Positions 26,320 to 38,477 of a stretch of 64,000 bases of DNA are shown here, piece by piece. The stretch's first letter is position 1. Each line of letters starts with the position of its first letter. This DNA is from Anisakis pegreffii (lineage: Eukaryota; Nematoda; Chromadorea; Rhabditida; Anisakidae): the NCBI GenBank assembly GCA_035041965.1, contig JAPYMA010000256.1, positions 62,001 to 126,000 on the forward strand. The letters are read 5' to 3'. Both the position numbers and the translations under genes were made by a program. The notes under the pieces are model-generated. The model ran no database searches. It saw nothing but the letters and a program-made list of their open reading frames with translations, and was not told the DNA's origin.

Positions 26320-26845
26320 ACGTTAAATGTCCCAAACCTGCATGTCATTCGCTCGGATAACGAGTTGTTTTAAAATGGCAATCAGTTCGCGAGCAAATAT
26401 CACGAGGCAGTATTATTTGTTGTTGTGCAAAAATGTTTTATGGTGCATTTGATTGTACGTTACGAATTTGCAAAGGCTCGGTGCCTTGTGATATGAACAT
26501 CATTAATGTAACCTTATCGCTGCCAGCTAAAAAAAATCTTCTTCTGACTCATTCGATGCCAATTCGTCGTTACTAACCATGAACATTAATTTATAAACGA
26601 CTAGAGCTTTTTATAACACTTTTTTCAGCGATACGGTATTTGTTCTGATTTCTGGTTGACTGTTATTACGGTTAATTTCATGAAATATAACGGAGCATCA
26701 CGAGGATAGGATCCAATAACTGTTATGTTGCAACTGCATTCATTTTTCAACCTCGAGACGCTGTAAATTCTACAGTGACAGGCTCAAAAAATGAATATTT
26801 ATAGATCTCAAATGTTTGAGTTTTGATTTTCGATCATTATTACAG

Positions 26846-29800
26846 ACAGCGAAACCAAATCTGAATGATGGTTACGTCATTGAATTAGTAACGTTCTGCG
26901 GTGCCAAGCAAGGGTGTGGCTATATTTGCGCTGGAAACCAAACGAAAGGAATTGTTTCACGATTCACTATAACCGCTACCACTTCAACTTTGCAAAAATT
27001 AGACCATGAGGCGAGTCGAGTATGATTACCACAGAGTAACTAGTGTTAACGCACACATTAAATCGTGCTAACCCTTTGAAGATATTTGCAATCAGTTTTG
27101 TTGAATGAATACTGTGAAGATCAAAGAAGGTTGTGCATTTCTATCGTTGATGCGCTGCGAAATAATGAAAAGCAATCAGCGAAATTTTATTGCTGTTTTC
27201 AGTTCGAATGTCGCATTCTTTCGATGATCGCTCCAGACGAAGATATCGCGTTTCTATCCCTACTATCTGCGTATATTGTTGCGGTTCATATCAAAGGCTT
27301 GAATGTGTTCGTTTTCTCTCAACTTGCTGCCTTCTGTGCATTTACGATCAAATTGAAATGAAAATTAACGCAAAAAACTGTTCATTCATTGTAATCTATT
27401 CCCAAGCCTAACCAAACGCTACTACTCTGCTCTTTGTTTCGACAAAAAGGATACAAATCTCTCAGCCCATTTTTCCGATATGAAATCGTCAAATAGTTTC
27501 CAGTTCAGTTTATAAATTAGAACAGTTTCAAATGAATGAATGCATTACAATGCAATGAATAAAAGATCAGATCTTTCCTTGTCCTCTTCATGCTGATTCC
27601 CTCAGTGATGTCAATTCATTCGGATGTGAAACTTTGAAATGGAATCGCAGTGAGACCGAGTTGAAATAATCATTCGAAACAACTCACTTTCAGTGAAATT
27701 CTGTGGGAATTGAAGTTGAACGATGTTCCACTGAAATTACTTCATTACGACGAGCATCTCTATGCAGCGCTTGCCAGTGGAACACTGACCGTTATTGAGG
27801 TAGATCGCTTAATTATTCGACTGCAAAGCTTATTTTGTGAATCAAACAGTCACGCAGAACTCGTTATGAATGGAATGTCGCAATGAAACTTGTAAAATGG
27901 TTGATATCAATTTATTTTTTGTTACCGTTATAATCGCTTGGTTCTGTTTTTTGTGTCTTTGCTTGTGAACGGCTTCAAATCATCGTTTGCAGAATGTGAC
28001 GGAACTCGTTCCAAACGAACTGGAATTGTATCATCTGCCGATCGGTGCTGCACCCATCAGCGATGTTGTTGTCGTGAATCACACACTGTGTCTTGCAGTT
28101 GCATGCAAAATTGTTGTGCTCAGTATACCGTTACGTTCTTCATTTCGAAACATTCTTCCCGATTCTGTTGCACTTCACTGCTTCATTTCATTATATCACT
28201 TGTCACCTTTTCTCCGCCAACTCAAAACCTTGCGAACGTCTTTGACCAATGTTATTGCTCCAATGAGAGTGAAGTCAGCGCATCAATTGCTCATCGGAAT
28301 TCAGTTTTTGAACCTGTCAAAATATTTTTGAAATTATGTTTGGCGACTAAATTTATCGCTCTAGTTTTAAGGTCGTTAACAACACTGAGATGTGTGTATG
28401 TCGCATCAGCCACATGTGGAAGTGGAGTGCCATTATTCGAAAAAATTCGTTGTATGACTGAGTCACCGCATGGAGTTTGGATTGTCACCGCACATTCATC
28501 GTTGGTTCAGTTGTGGAGAAATTCCGAATGCAGACTTTTATTCGACATTTCGGTTGATCATTCGCATAAGTTAGTGATCGATCACTTATGTGATTGTTTA
28601 TCGCACAATGACTTTATCATATTTAAGAGATTCACGCAGATGACTAACAGTTGAAAATGATTATTCAGAAGACCCAGTTTTACGTGTTTGGATGGTCGAC
28701 AAGACATGGAAATAACAATGGTTTTGTATGTTCATGAACAGATTTGGATAGGAACAAATGATGGCTATTTGATTATCTATGACGTCAAGAACTTAGCTGC
28801 AAATGATACTTCAAAATTGTTGCGACCACCGCCGGTACAAGAGTAAGACAGACTAACTTTTCTCTGAGTTTGAAATGAATCTTCATTTTATTGTTTTTGT
28901 CACGTCTATCGCCAGATTCAACCACAGCAATGAACTTTATTTTCAGGTATCCAGCCGGACTCCGTTTGTCGCCAAAGTCAGGTTCTGTGTGTGCCATCCA
29001 TCACTTACCCACCTATTATATACCAACGGAATCAGAGACTCGACATGACGAAAGGGTCAGTGTTGCGGAGTATCCAGCTGCGGAACGGCAAGGACGGAAA
29101 GTATCGATGTTTATGAATCAAAATACAAAGCGATATAGCAGTGAGTGTCGAATGTTATCATTAGATGTGTTGCATAATGATCTGCTATCTATTTCAAATC
29201 TTATGCGAGTAACTTATGAACAAATTCGTAGGTGTTTTCAATTAAGAATTTGCTTATGATTGAGTTACATAGTTGTATGCTGTTCTTCACTGTATCCGAA
29301 CAATCACGTACATTTTATTGTTGTCGTTTGATTATTCCACCTTCATCCTCTCGACTTCTGCAGTTCAACAGTGGACAGTCAACAGCACAACTACTGGCGA
29401 TCAGCAAAACAAGCGTTGAAATATTACAGAATAATTTGAGTCAGTGTATCTCAAAGTATAGTCGTTGAAGTCCGTTAAAGTTCACGAATAGTTTAATGGC
29501 ATTCAATAGATCACAATACTGCTGTCTTTATATTGGAATTGCATCAAGCTGCGACGATGCGACAAAAATTACCGCATTGAGATTCATTTTGCTGTTATGG
29601 TGACCAAAAATTTGATTGAAAAAGCGATCGCATGCTATCTATGTTCCATCATTTGCAAAAGAAGTCAATATTCAGGTCTGCGAAAGACTGCTTCACCGAA
29701 ATCGCAATTTCCTCGTCCATCTCTCCCAGTCTCAATTGACGTTTGTCGGTTGAATATTCTTCCTGATCCGTAAGTACCACGAAATGATTGATTCGTTGAC

Positions 29801-32556
29801 CTTTTGATCGTTTCGTTCCACATCGAGAAAACGCACTTAAACGATGAATGATGCGCAGTATAGCATTCAGACGCCGTACTCATTGCGCACTCCAAACTAA
29901 TGATATCATTTTCTCTGATGTGAGAATATTTCGAGTTAATTCCACTTGAAGGGGTGAGCAGTCAGAAACTCGCAATCGTTTGCTTGTTCCGACGAGTCAA
30001 CGACTCAGCTGTGATTCTGCCGTATCGGTTTTTTCTTCAGACGACACCAACAACGAAAATTGTCCTCTTTCGACCGGTTATTATTTCCACTTGCTGACAC
30101 TGTTTGATGGTTATGAAAATTCACTTCAGCTCATTTTCACTTGAGTTCAGTGCCAGATTCGTTCGAGATTGAAGTGCTATCCGAGTACATAGATCCCTTA
30201 TGGAATAATCAGTCGAGTTCATAAAGTGAATTCGAGCGATTGCATATGAGTCCGAATACGTTCTAAGAGCATTACTTGGAAATGTGAACAAGCATTGCAA
30301 TGTTTAGTGCCAAAGGTGCGACCATCGGTGTTCACGCTAACCAATGACCAACAAGAAGTGAACGTCGGTAACGTCGATGTTTCGGATTCTCGTCACTGCT
30401 CACCACCGAACACAACGAATCCACGCGCATCTGTTCATAAGTCATCAGTCTCGTCAGTTGTGTCAATGGAATACGATGATCTCTTCGAACTTTATTCTGA
30501 AACCGACGGTCACCTCAAACACATCTTGTTTTTCATTTTGCTCATAAAATCACATTCTTAAAAGCAACAGCTTGAAACAATTCGGCTAGTTATTGTTTCC
30601 TCAGCATCAGTTCGTAATGAAATGCTTCGACTGCGTTATGATCACTGTGTAACGATTCTGTTAATGCGAGATGAATATGGGATTCTTTCTGATGATCTAG
30701 ATGAAATGACATTATGATGCACTTCGATATTATGCTTGAATTAACTGAGTTCGGTGAAACATTTCTCGCGAAGTGTCGAAGTTGACTGAAATATCCATCT
30801 TAAGGTCAACATATTCACGTATCAAATTTTACAGATGCAATGGCGTCGACCTCAAATGCAGTGCTTGCTGACTCATCAGCTCCTCTATCACCTTGCCCAC
30901 GGTTAAGTTGTGATCAACGAATGCCATCGACGTCTACTGCAAGTACCTAATTTTATGCACATCCGAAATTCTTCATCATAAGATTGAATGCAATTCGCAA
31001 ATAATTTTACATCGTATTTTATAGTTCATCACTCATGATCACTGATCTACATGTGAAAGGTTTTGAGTACTTATTGGGCTTGCTGAATTAAATCTCAGTT
31101 CAGCTTCCAGTTACAGGTATGGATCCCAATCGAACATCAGGTGGATCAAATCATACGGTGGCATCACTATCACAATCGTCGTCATCCAAACAGTCTGATG
31201 AAGCTTGGCATGATGAGTCGACATTCAAATTGAGACGAAAAGATCTCGATTTCGAAGAGACTCTCGCACATTCGCCACGCGATGGTAAAATAATATATGA
31301 GTATTATTTCCGCTAAAATGTCAGTGCTGTTTCGTTATAACTCTCCACAAGATTTTCACTTTGTATGTGTTGGTTCACTGTGATCTGTTTCAGAGTTACG
31401 AGTACGACATTCGAATAGCCTCTCAGAAGACACCGCATTTGGTGGCAGTTGTAGGGATGCAAATGAGAATTCGTTAGTTTTCAATTTTTTGATTAACTTT
31501 TTCGAATCATTTTCAATTTGTTCATCGTTCCGAAGAGAGCTCATTGTTTGTAACACGAATTGAACGTATATTATAAGTATTCACAAGGAATGAAACTGTA
31601 AAACTTTGTTTCATAAAGTTTCCGAGATAGAAGGAAGGAGCAATTATGGTGCAAATATCTTATTATCTATGTTATTGTCATTAGAAATTACGTATGAGTA
31701 GGTTCATGGTTATGCCAAATCAAAATCACTGTGAAACTACGAAGGATAACTCACTTTCAGCATAACGTTGGTTTTGGACATGAAAATGAAAATTTCTGAT
31801 AAGTCGATTAAATGTGCTCAAGCAACACGGTTTGTTTGTTTTTTCTTGACTCTTATCAAACTCTCGGCTGTGCAATTGCTCCAAATCATTTTGCACTTTG
31901 ATAAATTTGAATTTTGCAAAAATTAGCATCAGTAGTTGATGTACATGTATGCGTTAAATTTCTGACTGAACGAAAAGTGAATTTATCCAAAACGAAATCG
32001 AATGTTTTATGCGAACAGTAACTGTTTATTGTCTAATGTTGTCATGTTTTTGTCGCAATATAAATTGAACATTTCTAATATGATGGCTATTCAAGAATTT
32101 GCCAAGAAACTGTAGTGGTGACATGTGCTGGAAATTATGATGATATTGAATCGATTCTCAGGTGGACGATTGATCGTAAGGTAATATTTGTTCAGTTGGA
32201 CATCTAGTCGGTTTTATTCGTGCACTAGTTCGGGTGTGTTTGTTTGCGAATCGCTTCTGTTTTGCGAAAATTGACAAGCAAAGCAAATGCACTCTATCAT
32301 GCAGCAAATAAAATTTGCAGTGAACCTCACTGATTATCATCGAAAACTATCAAATCAAATCGTTCGTCAACACACTGCTTTCGCATTTGTTCCCTATCAA
32401 TAATAATGAACAACAGTTCATCTCTTTCAAACAAACCAAATTCTTATACTTCAACAAATTTGTCTAATTAAGGATTCAACGGATGAATTATGGATTAACG
32501 ATCCCATCGTTGATGAACAGCTAGCGAAAAGACTAACAAATTTTCACGATAATTAG
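26846..32556 (+). CDS. WD40/beta-propeller-like protein, family unresolved
   Basis: Exons supported by splice sites and phase: 26846-27019, 27694-27799, 27993-28122, 28410-28569, 28669-28842, 28947-29208 (or to 29140), 29364-29439, 29676-29769, 29962-30076, 30308-30508, 30605-30646, 30835-30942, 31117-31284, 31393-31472, 31761-31829, 32096-32180 and 32473-32556. One exon around 27.09-27.36 kb and the junction after 29769 are unresolved, and the start codon was not found. Repeated blade-like strands are visible: HEQIWIGTNDGYLIIYDV, HGVWIVTAHSSLVQLW and EHLYAALASGTLTVIE. A Ser-rich, probably disordered insert is encoded at 30.3-31.5 kb, before a last strand ETVVVTCAGNYDD. The pattern recalls the C-terminal propellers of JIP3/4, ARHGEF10/17 or LRRK proteins, but no kinase, GEF or leucine-zipper region lies upstream. 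It may be an operon partner of, or fused to, the TBC gene. Confidence 0.65.
28565..28590 (+). repeat. Hairpin over a splice donor
   Basis: CATAA and GTGATC pair with GATCAC and TTATG downstream. The unpaired bulge GTTA contains the inferred donor GT of the exon ending at 28569. Confidence 0.5.
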
Positions 32557-32558
32557 CG

Positions 32559-32564
32559 AATAAA
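32559..32564 (+). terminator. Poly(A) signal of the WD40-like gene
   Basis: AATAAA begins 3 bases after the TAG stop at 32556. A tandem 39-bp duplication follows at once and would lie at or just past the cleavage site. Confidence 0.5.
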
Positions 32565-32590
32565 TTCAATCAGAACGGAAGCGGAGTGGA

Positions 32591-32668
32591 GACGTAAGTT
32601 CAAATTTCCGTATAATTATTCCCTGATTGGACGTAAGTTCAAATTTCCGTATAATTATTCCCTGATTG
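32591..32668. repeat. Perfect tandem duplication, 39 bp x 2
   Basis: Two identical 39-base copies, each starting GACGTAAGTTC and ending CCCTGATTG, lie head to tail. Each copy holds a donor-like GTAAGT. They sit just after the stop and poly(A) signal of the WD40-like gene. This is either a recent slippage duplication or an assembly artefact. Confidence 0.95.
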
Positions 32669-32669
32669 G

Positions 32670-35600
32670 TTCACTTCACTATCAGATGAAGCACTTACAA
32701 TGAAAGGCAATGTATGTAAGTGTGAGCATAAGGCGACAGCTTTAAACGTTTTGATCAGGTGTGCATGGTTGGTTTGTTTGTAACACTGATTGTGTCATGC
32801 TTCAGATTTGATTCTCATTCAAGGAGTGCGATTGAATTGGATAGATGAACGAACGTACTACAAACAATCACATAAGCATATATCGGTGCGCTTCTAGAAC
32901 ACTTATGTGCTGTTTGATTATTCATTAGTAAGCGAATAAATACAACCTGATGGATGATGCTCTTTTCGTTATTCGACTTATTTCGTACCTCATTTTGTAT
33001 TTGTTCATTTCGATTGTTTGCTCTGTTATTTCCTCAGTAATATTATTTGGTTAAACGAGTCGAGTCTATTTTGATTTTGTATGTAAATTATTTTATTGCC
33101 GTGTTCTCATCAATGTATATTATTTTGCGAATGAATGAATGAATCGAATCGTTGCAAGTTTCGCCATATCAATGTAATCATGTTCTGACATTGAAAACCT
33201 GGGAGTGTTTGGTCGACGTGGGAGTGTTTGCTCGACCTTAATAAGCTATTCTACTGTCAATCAAGCCAGACTGCATTCTCACTCCATTCAGTTCAGTAGA
33301 TATACTTGCGATTTTTAACCATTTTCGCCAAAAAGCTAACACATTCTCACTATTGGACCACCTTGCAAATAACGCTTTCTGCTAATACCGTGTGAAATGA
33401 AACTTTGGAAAGCGCGATTTTTCATGATATCCAGCAGACTTTCTCAAAATGTTATTTTCATTATTATGTTCACTGTCACAAAAGCTGTTAGCGTTTATTC
33501 GCCTCCGACAATCAGATCCATAATAGGAATGAAACGTTGAATAAATATTTGCATTGCGATCTTTTTCGATTTAGTCGTCTAATGGTAAAACTTCTATTAT
33601 CAGTGATTTACGTAGTTCATTCATATGCCCTTATAAGTTGATGAATGAGAGCTTTGAAATCGCTCATTTGAAATTCTCAGTTCGAAATTTTCCGATGAAT
33701 GAATGAATATGTTGATGACATAAAATAAGGTGTACACCGCTGCAAGCAAAAATTTTGGCAAAAATATTCGAATTGCTAACTATAAAACGAATTCTAAACT
33801 GACGTTTCATAACACTTTGTGAATTTATTCCGCAATGTTTTCAATGGCTTCAAACTTCGAATTAACTTCACAACAAAGATGCTGATTAAGTGGAACATCA
33901 GTGAGTGTTCTGAGGCGATTTTTGACGAAAATTTTACCTTCATTCCTTTGCATTATGAATCTATGTGATCATTTAATCATTATTCGAATCTTCATTTGTT
34001 TGTGCATATCTTCATTGTGGATATGCATGTTTAATTCACTCATGTATCTTTTCAAGTAAGCGATGTTCACCTCTTTCTCTGCTCTTGATTCAGGTAATCA
34101 AGCTGAATAATGTACTGTGTTGTTGAAACGTTTCTATCGGTGAAATCGATGAGTTATTGGTGAATTTTGGCTTTCGTTAAATTACTCGCCACAGCTGTTT
34201 AATCGTGAGATGTTCTCTTATTAATAGAATGCGAACGAATGGCAATTCTTTGTTTAAATATAATATATGCATGATTTAGATGTGATTAATTTTATGGAAA
34301 ATTTGATGCGATTTTCTTTGATTTTCTTTTACCACACAGAAAATTTCAAAATTTGTGTTGGCATAAATGTAGTGTCATTCTTTATATGAACTGCAGCAAT
34401 GATAACGATGATAATGCGTTCAACTGCTCAACTGTTTTTTTTTTTTCCTTTCGACCAATAAAATGTTCATGCGGTTATCCTCAGTTATCATTCAACGCAC
34501 CATAAGCACCAAACAATTGTGTCGCCAGGGTAACAGAACTTGGGTCATTTTGAACAGTCTGAAAATGTGTTGTCGATATAGTCGTAAATACATGCGTATT
34601 TTAACTTTATCCATTTGAATAAGGATCGAGACTGGGACAGCCTCATTCTTTGGCTTCTGCGTAGTCCTGTGTCTAGACTCAAGCTTAACTGAACAGCTGC
34701 AGTACACCGATGTGCACTGATACATCCATTCCACTTTACATTGTCGTTGTGGTTACGTTGCGAGTGAACGATTATTTAAGTGGTGTGCAGTAAAACGCAA
34801 TTCATCATTTATATTATTAATAAATTGCCATAATTCAAAATATTACTATTCACTGGAGCAGTCTTCGATGGGCATCTTTTATGATTTCCGGAACGATTTG
34901 ATCACTTCATCTCGTTTCATTGAAGGCACTAAAGTGTTGTGTTTTAAAGTAAGGCACACATCTGTTGTGACTGCAACGCACAGTCACAACAGTCATTATT
35001 TTCTGATACATTGTTTTTTTGTTCTTCTCGGCGGTTGCGTATGGAATTTCATAGTGTGATTTACACGAACGTAAGACTGAGGCGTGAATAGAAGTGAATG
35101 AATGCTTTAATAACAGCGATATTATCATTGATCGATTGAGTGAGTGGAATATCTGCAGTAAACCAGGTTATGATGGCAACAAAAATAAATGAGCGATATG
35201 GGAATGCTGCAATCATAGTGATGGTTCTTGAAAGTGGGTGGTGGACATTGATTATTTTGAATAGATTGAGAAGAGACGTCTTTATTGAAGTGATTATTGA
35301 ACCGATAATGAATTTTTGTTGAGACAATCATTAATTATGTATGTTGTTATACGGTAATATTGAGTACTTTTTTGTTGTTTGGATGGATATTTGGTGAGTG
35401 GACGATGAGAAGGAGAGATGTTTTGAGTTTTTTTTTTGTTGGTTTTCATTGATTTGCGTTTTCATTTGGTTTTTTTTTTATTTTTTGAAGTTCATCAGAT
35501 GATAATCCGTTGCCATCACAGCACATACCCTTAGCTGAAATGAATGAAAATTGTCGTGAAAATTGAATTTAAAATGCTCTTAGGGAGAAGACTTTGAATA

Positions 35601-38477
35601 GTGAATATTGGTGGACTGGTGTTAAAATGCATTACATTCATTCACGGTCACAAAAACTGAAAGAAAAATGCACAAAGTAACGGCTTAAAAGGTGCCATCC
35701 GAAAAGTGCTGCGTGCTGCAATCACTCGATGAGCATTGCTGCCAATCGCTCAATACTCGCTCGGCTCAACAAAAGATGATACAAAAAACGGCACTTCAAC
35801 ATCAACCACTTCAATCGATTTCTATTTAAATATTCAGTGAAACGCACTCGAAAACACCGTCACAAATCGTGTTGTTTTAGTTGTAATTGTGAAGAATAGT
35901 CGATCGTTGGTATGCTTTTTAGAACATGCAAGGAACATGCATTTCGATCGATCAGTTTTGAATCTGTTGCCATTTCCCTGACATTCAGAATCATATTCTT
36001 CGCTTTATCATTTTTCATCCACATCGAATTTATCTTTTTTTGCAACAGAAAAATCCTCTACATTAAACATTCTCAAAATCCGAGTTCATGAGTGATTTTA
36101 ATGATTGATAAAAAAACACCGCTCTCAGCACATTCATTCTATGCTTTTCTCACCACCAACAATGAGAACGGCATAGAGCGAATGTTTCGGTATTGTATTC
36201 CACACGTGTATGCTTGATAAATGATATGATATGCTATCAGACGATAAGAAAAGCCAGTAAAGGTAAGTACAAAATCGGGTTGTCATGAGAGATATAATGA
36301 GAATAGTGATGATTATTATTGAATAAGATATTGTAGGAATTTAGTTTTGTTATGCATCACCCGTACGGGATTGTTGCACGTTTGCATTCGATCGTTTTTA
36401 TTCACTCTTCGTTCATTTATTCAGTGAGCAGTTGAAGTTTATTGAATACGTGCGTAAGTAGCATCGAACGATGGATGGATGGCACTGATTGTGATAGTTC
36501 GCTCATATGTTCGTTCGTTCATACACTGAAACGTATCGATCAGACAGTGCTTTTATTCGAGACGTTTATATTGCAGTATTAAAATTTGTTTCGGTTTCGA
36601 CTACGTTTCATTTTCAGATGTCGTCATTTGAATGGTGTTGGATTTGCGTTTGTTTTATCGATTGCAATAAAAATACTTTCAATATTCGGTCGGCTTTATT
36701 GAACTGTTTCATTTGTTCGTTTATTGATAGCATTTCCATTGCAGTGCAACAACCGCAGGCATTCAGTGCAGTTGTGCGTGTCATCGTCTTGCCAGCAATC
36801 TCGTTGATTATTCGTTGGAATCGTCGCACTATGTCCGGTGAGCTGAGACTCGTGCCTTTGTTTTTGTGCCTTGTTCAGCATCTGTTCAATCAGAAACGAA
36901 CACATCCCAAATGTTTACTTTGTAGTGACACTGGGCTGTAGTTATCGATTGTTCGGTCAATTGAATGCAGTGTTTATTGCAAATATGACTGGTAGTGATT
37001 GAAACATGAAACAGGCCACGTTGACTTTTTTTGGTATCATCCTCATTATTACCATTACCCGAAATTTACTTGCAATGATATAAAGAGTAATAATACCGAA
37101 CCATTTAAATCTTAAGAAAGAACTGTTTTGAATCATCATGAGTATAAACCATGAAATTAATGTATGTGAAAGCGATGAATCACCTCACGTAACCGAAACA
37201 GTCAACTTTTACACATGGTCAGAGAAGGTTTAGTCGGTAGAGCATTATTAAACTGGTACCAGCCTCTCATAAACCACATAAGTAAACATCAGCGAGGTAT
37301 TACACAATATCAATTCGAATTGTCGTTTAGATACACTTTGAGTAAAGTATTGCGGTTGGTCAATGACGATATTATAATATTAATTGTGATATTGATTGTA
37401 ACTGATAAAAACTGAAAATTTTTGTTGCAAAAGTATTTGAAGGTCGCGAAGATTATTCATGATAGTTTTTGAGTGCATCTTTTGTGGTTACTCAGTATGA
37501 ATGCCATCAAAATTTAATGAAAACCCATAAGTATTCCATCTATTCCACAATTGATACAATCATAAAAATAGCTAACATTCATCAATGTCTTCTGTAGTGC
37601 GACTTTCCATTAATTGATTCTTGATTCATATTTTGTGGAGTATTCCAAAAAATGAAAATTCAAATGATGATAAAGTTCAGTGCAGTATTGAATAGATGAA
37701 TGCTTTTATAAACGATACTCAATAACGTTAATTGCTTAGAGGAAAACACATCGAAAAAACACTGTTTTCATTTTTCACTGGTAATTTTTACTATTGGACT
37801 AGTTTCTGACTATAGTTTGGAAAGAAGAGTTGTATTCTGAAGAAACTTATCAGTTTGTATATGTTTAGATCATCAAATTATTTTTCAAAGATACTCTTGA
37901 GGGAAGGAGAATTGAAAGCAAGAAGAAGGAATAGGAAAAACTGATGAATGTTGTATAAATATTTCCAGGGATTACGTCATTTATATGGAAGAAATTAAAG
38001 ACACTGTTAAAGTTTCGTGGTAGAAAAAACCTTTATGATGTTCATTTTCTTTCACAATTTTGATTTATGAGATGATCACACTGAAAAATGATCTGTGGAA
38101 GAGAATCATTGTTGCTGTCTTGTTGAAAACATTCTCTCATATGTCATGAACAACTTTCTGATAGTGAGACATTTTACCATCGCGATTCATTTGCATAAGT
38201 TCGTTTTCAATTTGTCAGATTTGAATTCTCAAGACAGAACTATGAATGTGAGGAATAAATGAAAATGGCGTATTTCCTAGAAAATTTGTGATGTGGTTCT
38301 GAGTTGATTTGAATGAATTGTTAAATGGTGTAGAATCAACCCTAGTGTTGCGGCTGACATTCCCACATTTCTGTAGTGCTTTAGTTTTAAAAAAATGAGT
38401 TGGATTAAATTTAAATTTTTAAAAGTTAAATTGGATTTTTTTTTAAGTTGGGGTTATTTCCGGAAAGAGTCGAGTGA
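32670..38477. other. Gene-poor interval between the WD40-like gene and galactokinase
   Basis: About 5.8 kb in which no exon series could be built. Several short frames exist on both strands, including a 144-codon one at 36507-36941 and overlapping hydrophobic frames at 35061-35331. None has a recognisable domain, partner exons or splice context. The stretch holds small tandem repeats, GAAT-rich runs near 33130 and a T-rich tract near 35430-35490. It probably includes the galactokinase promoter. Confidence 0.5.
33200..33236. repeat. Short imperfect tandem repeat
   Basis: GGGAGTGTTTGGTCGAC is repeated two bases later as GGGAGTGTTTGCTCGAC, with one mismatch. Confidence 0.8.

Noticed and set aside
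35061..35331. Overlapping hydrophobic frames on both strands, including a membrane-protein-like minus frame
   Set aside because: Three overlapping frames of similar length and no splice partners suggest compositional chance.
36507..36941. 144-codon plus-strand frame
   Set aside because: It is Cys/Phe/Ile-rich with no recognisable domain and is overlapped by two long minus-strand frames. Nothing supports translation.
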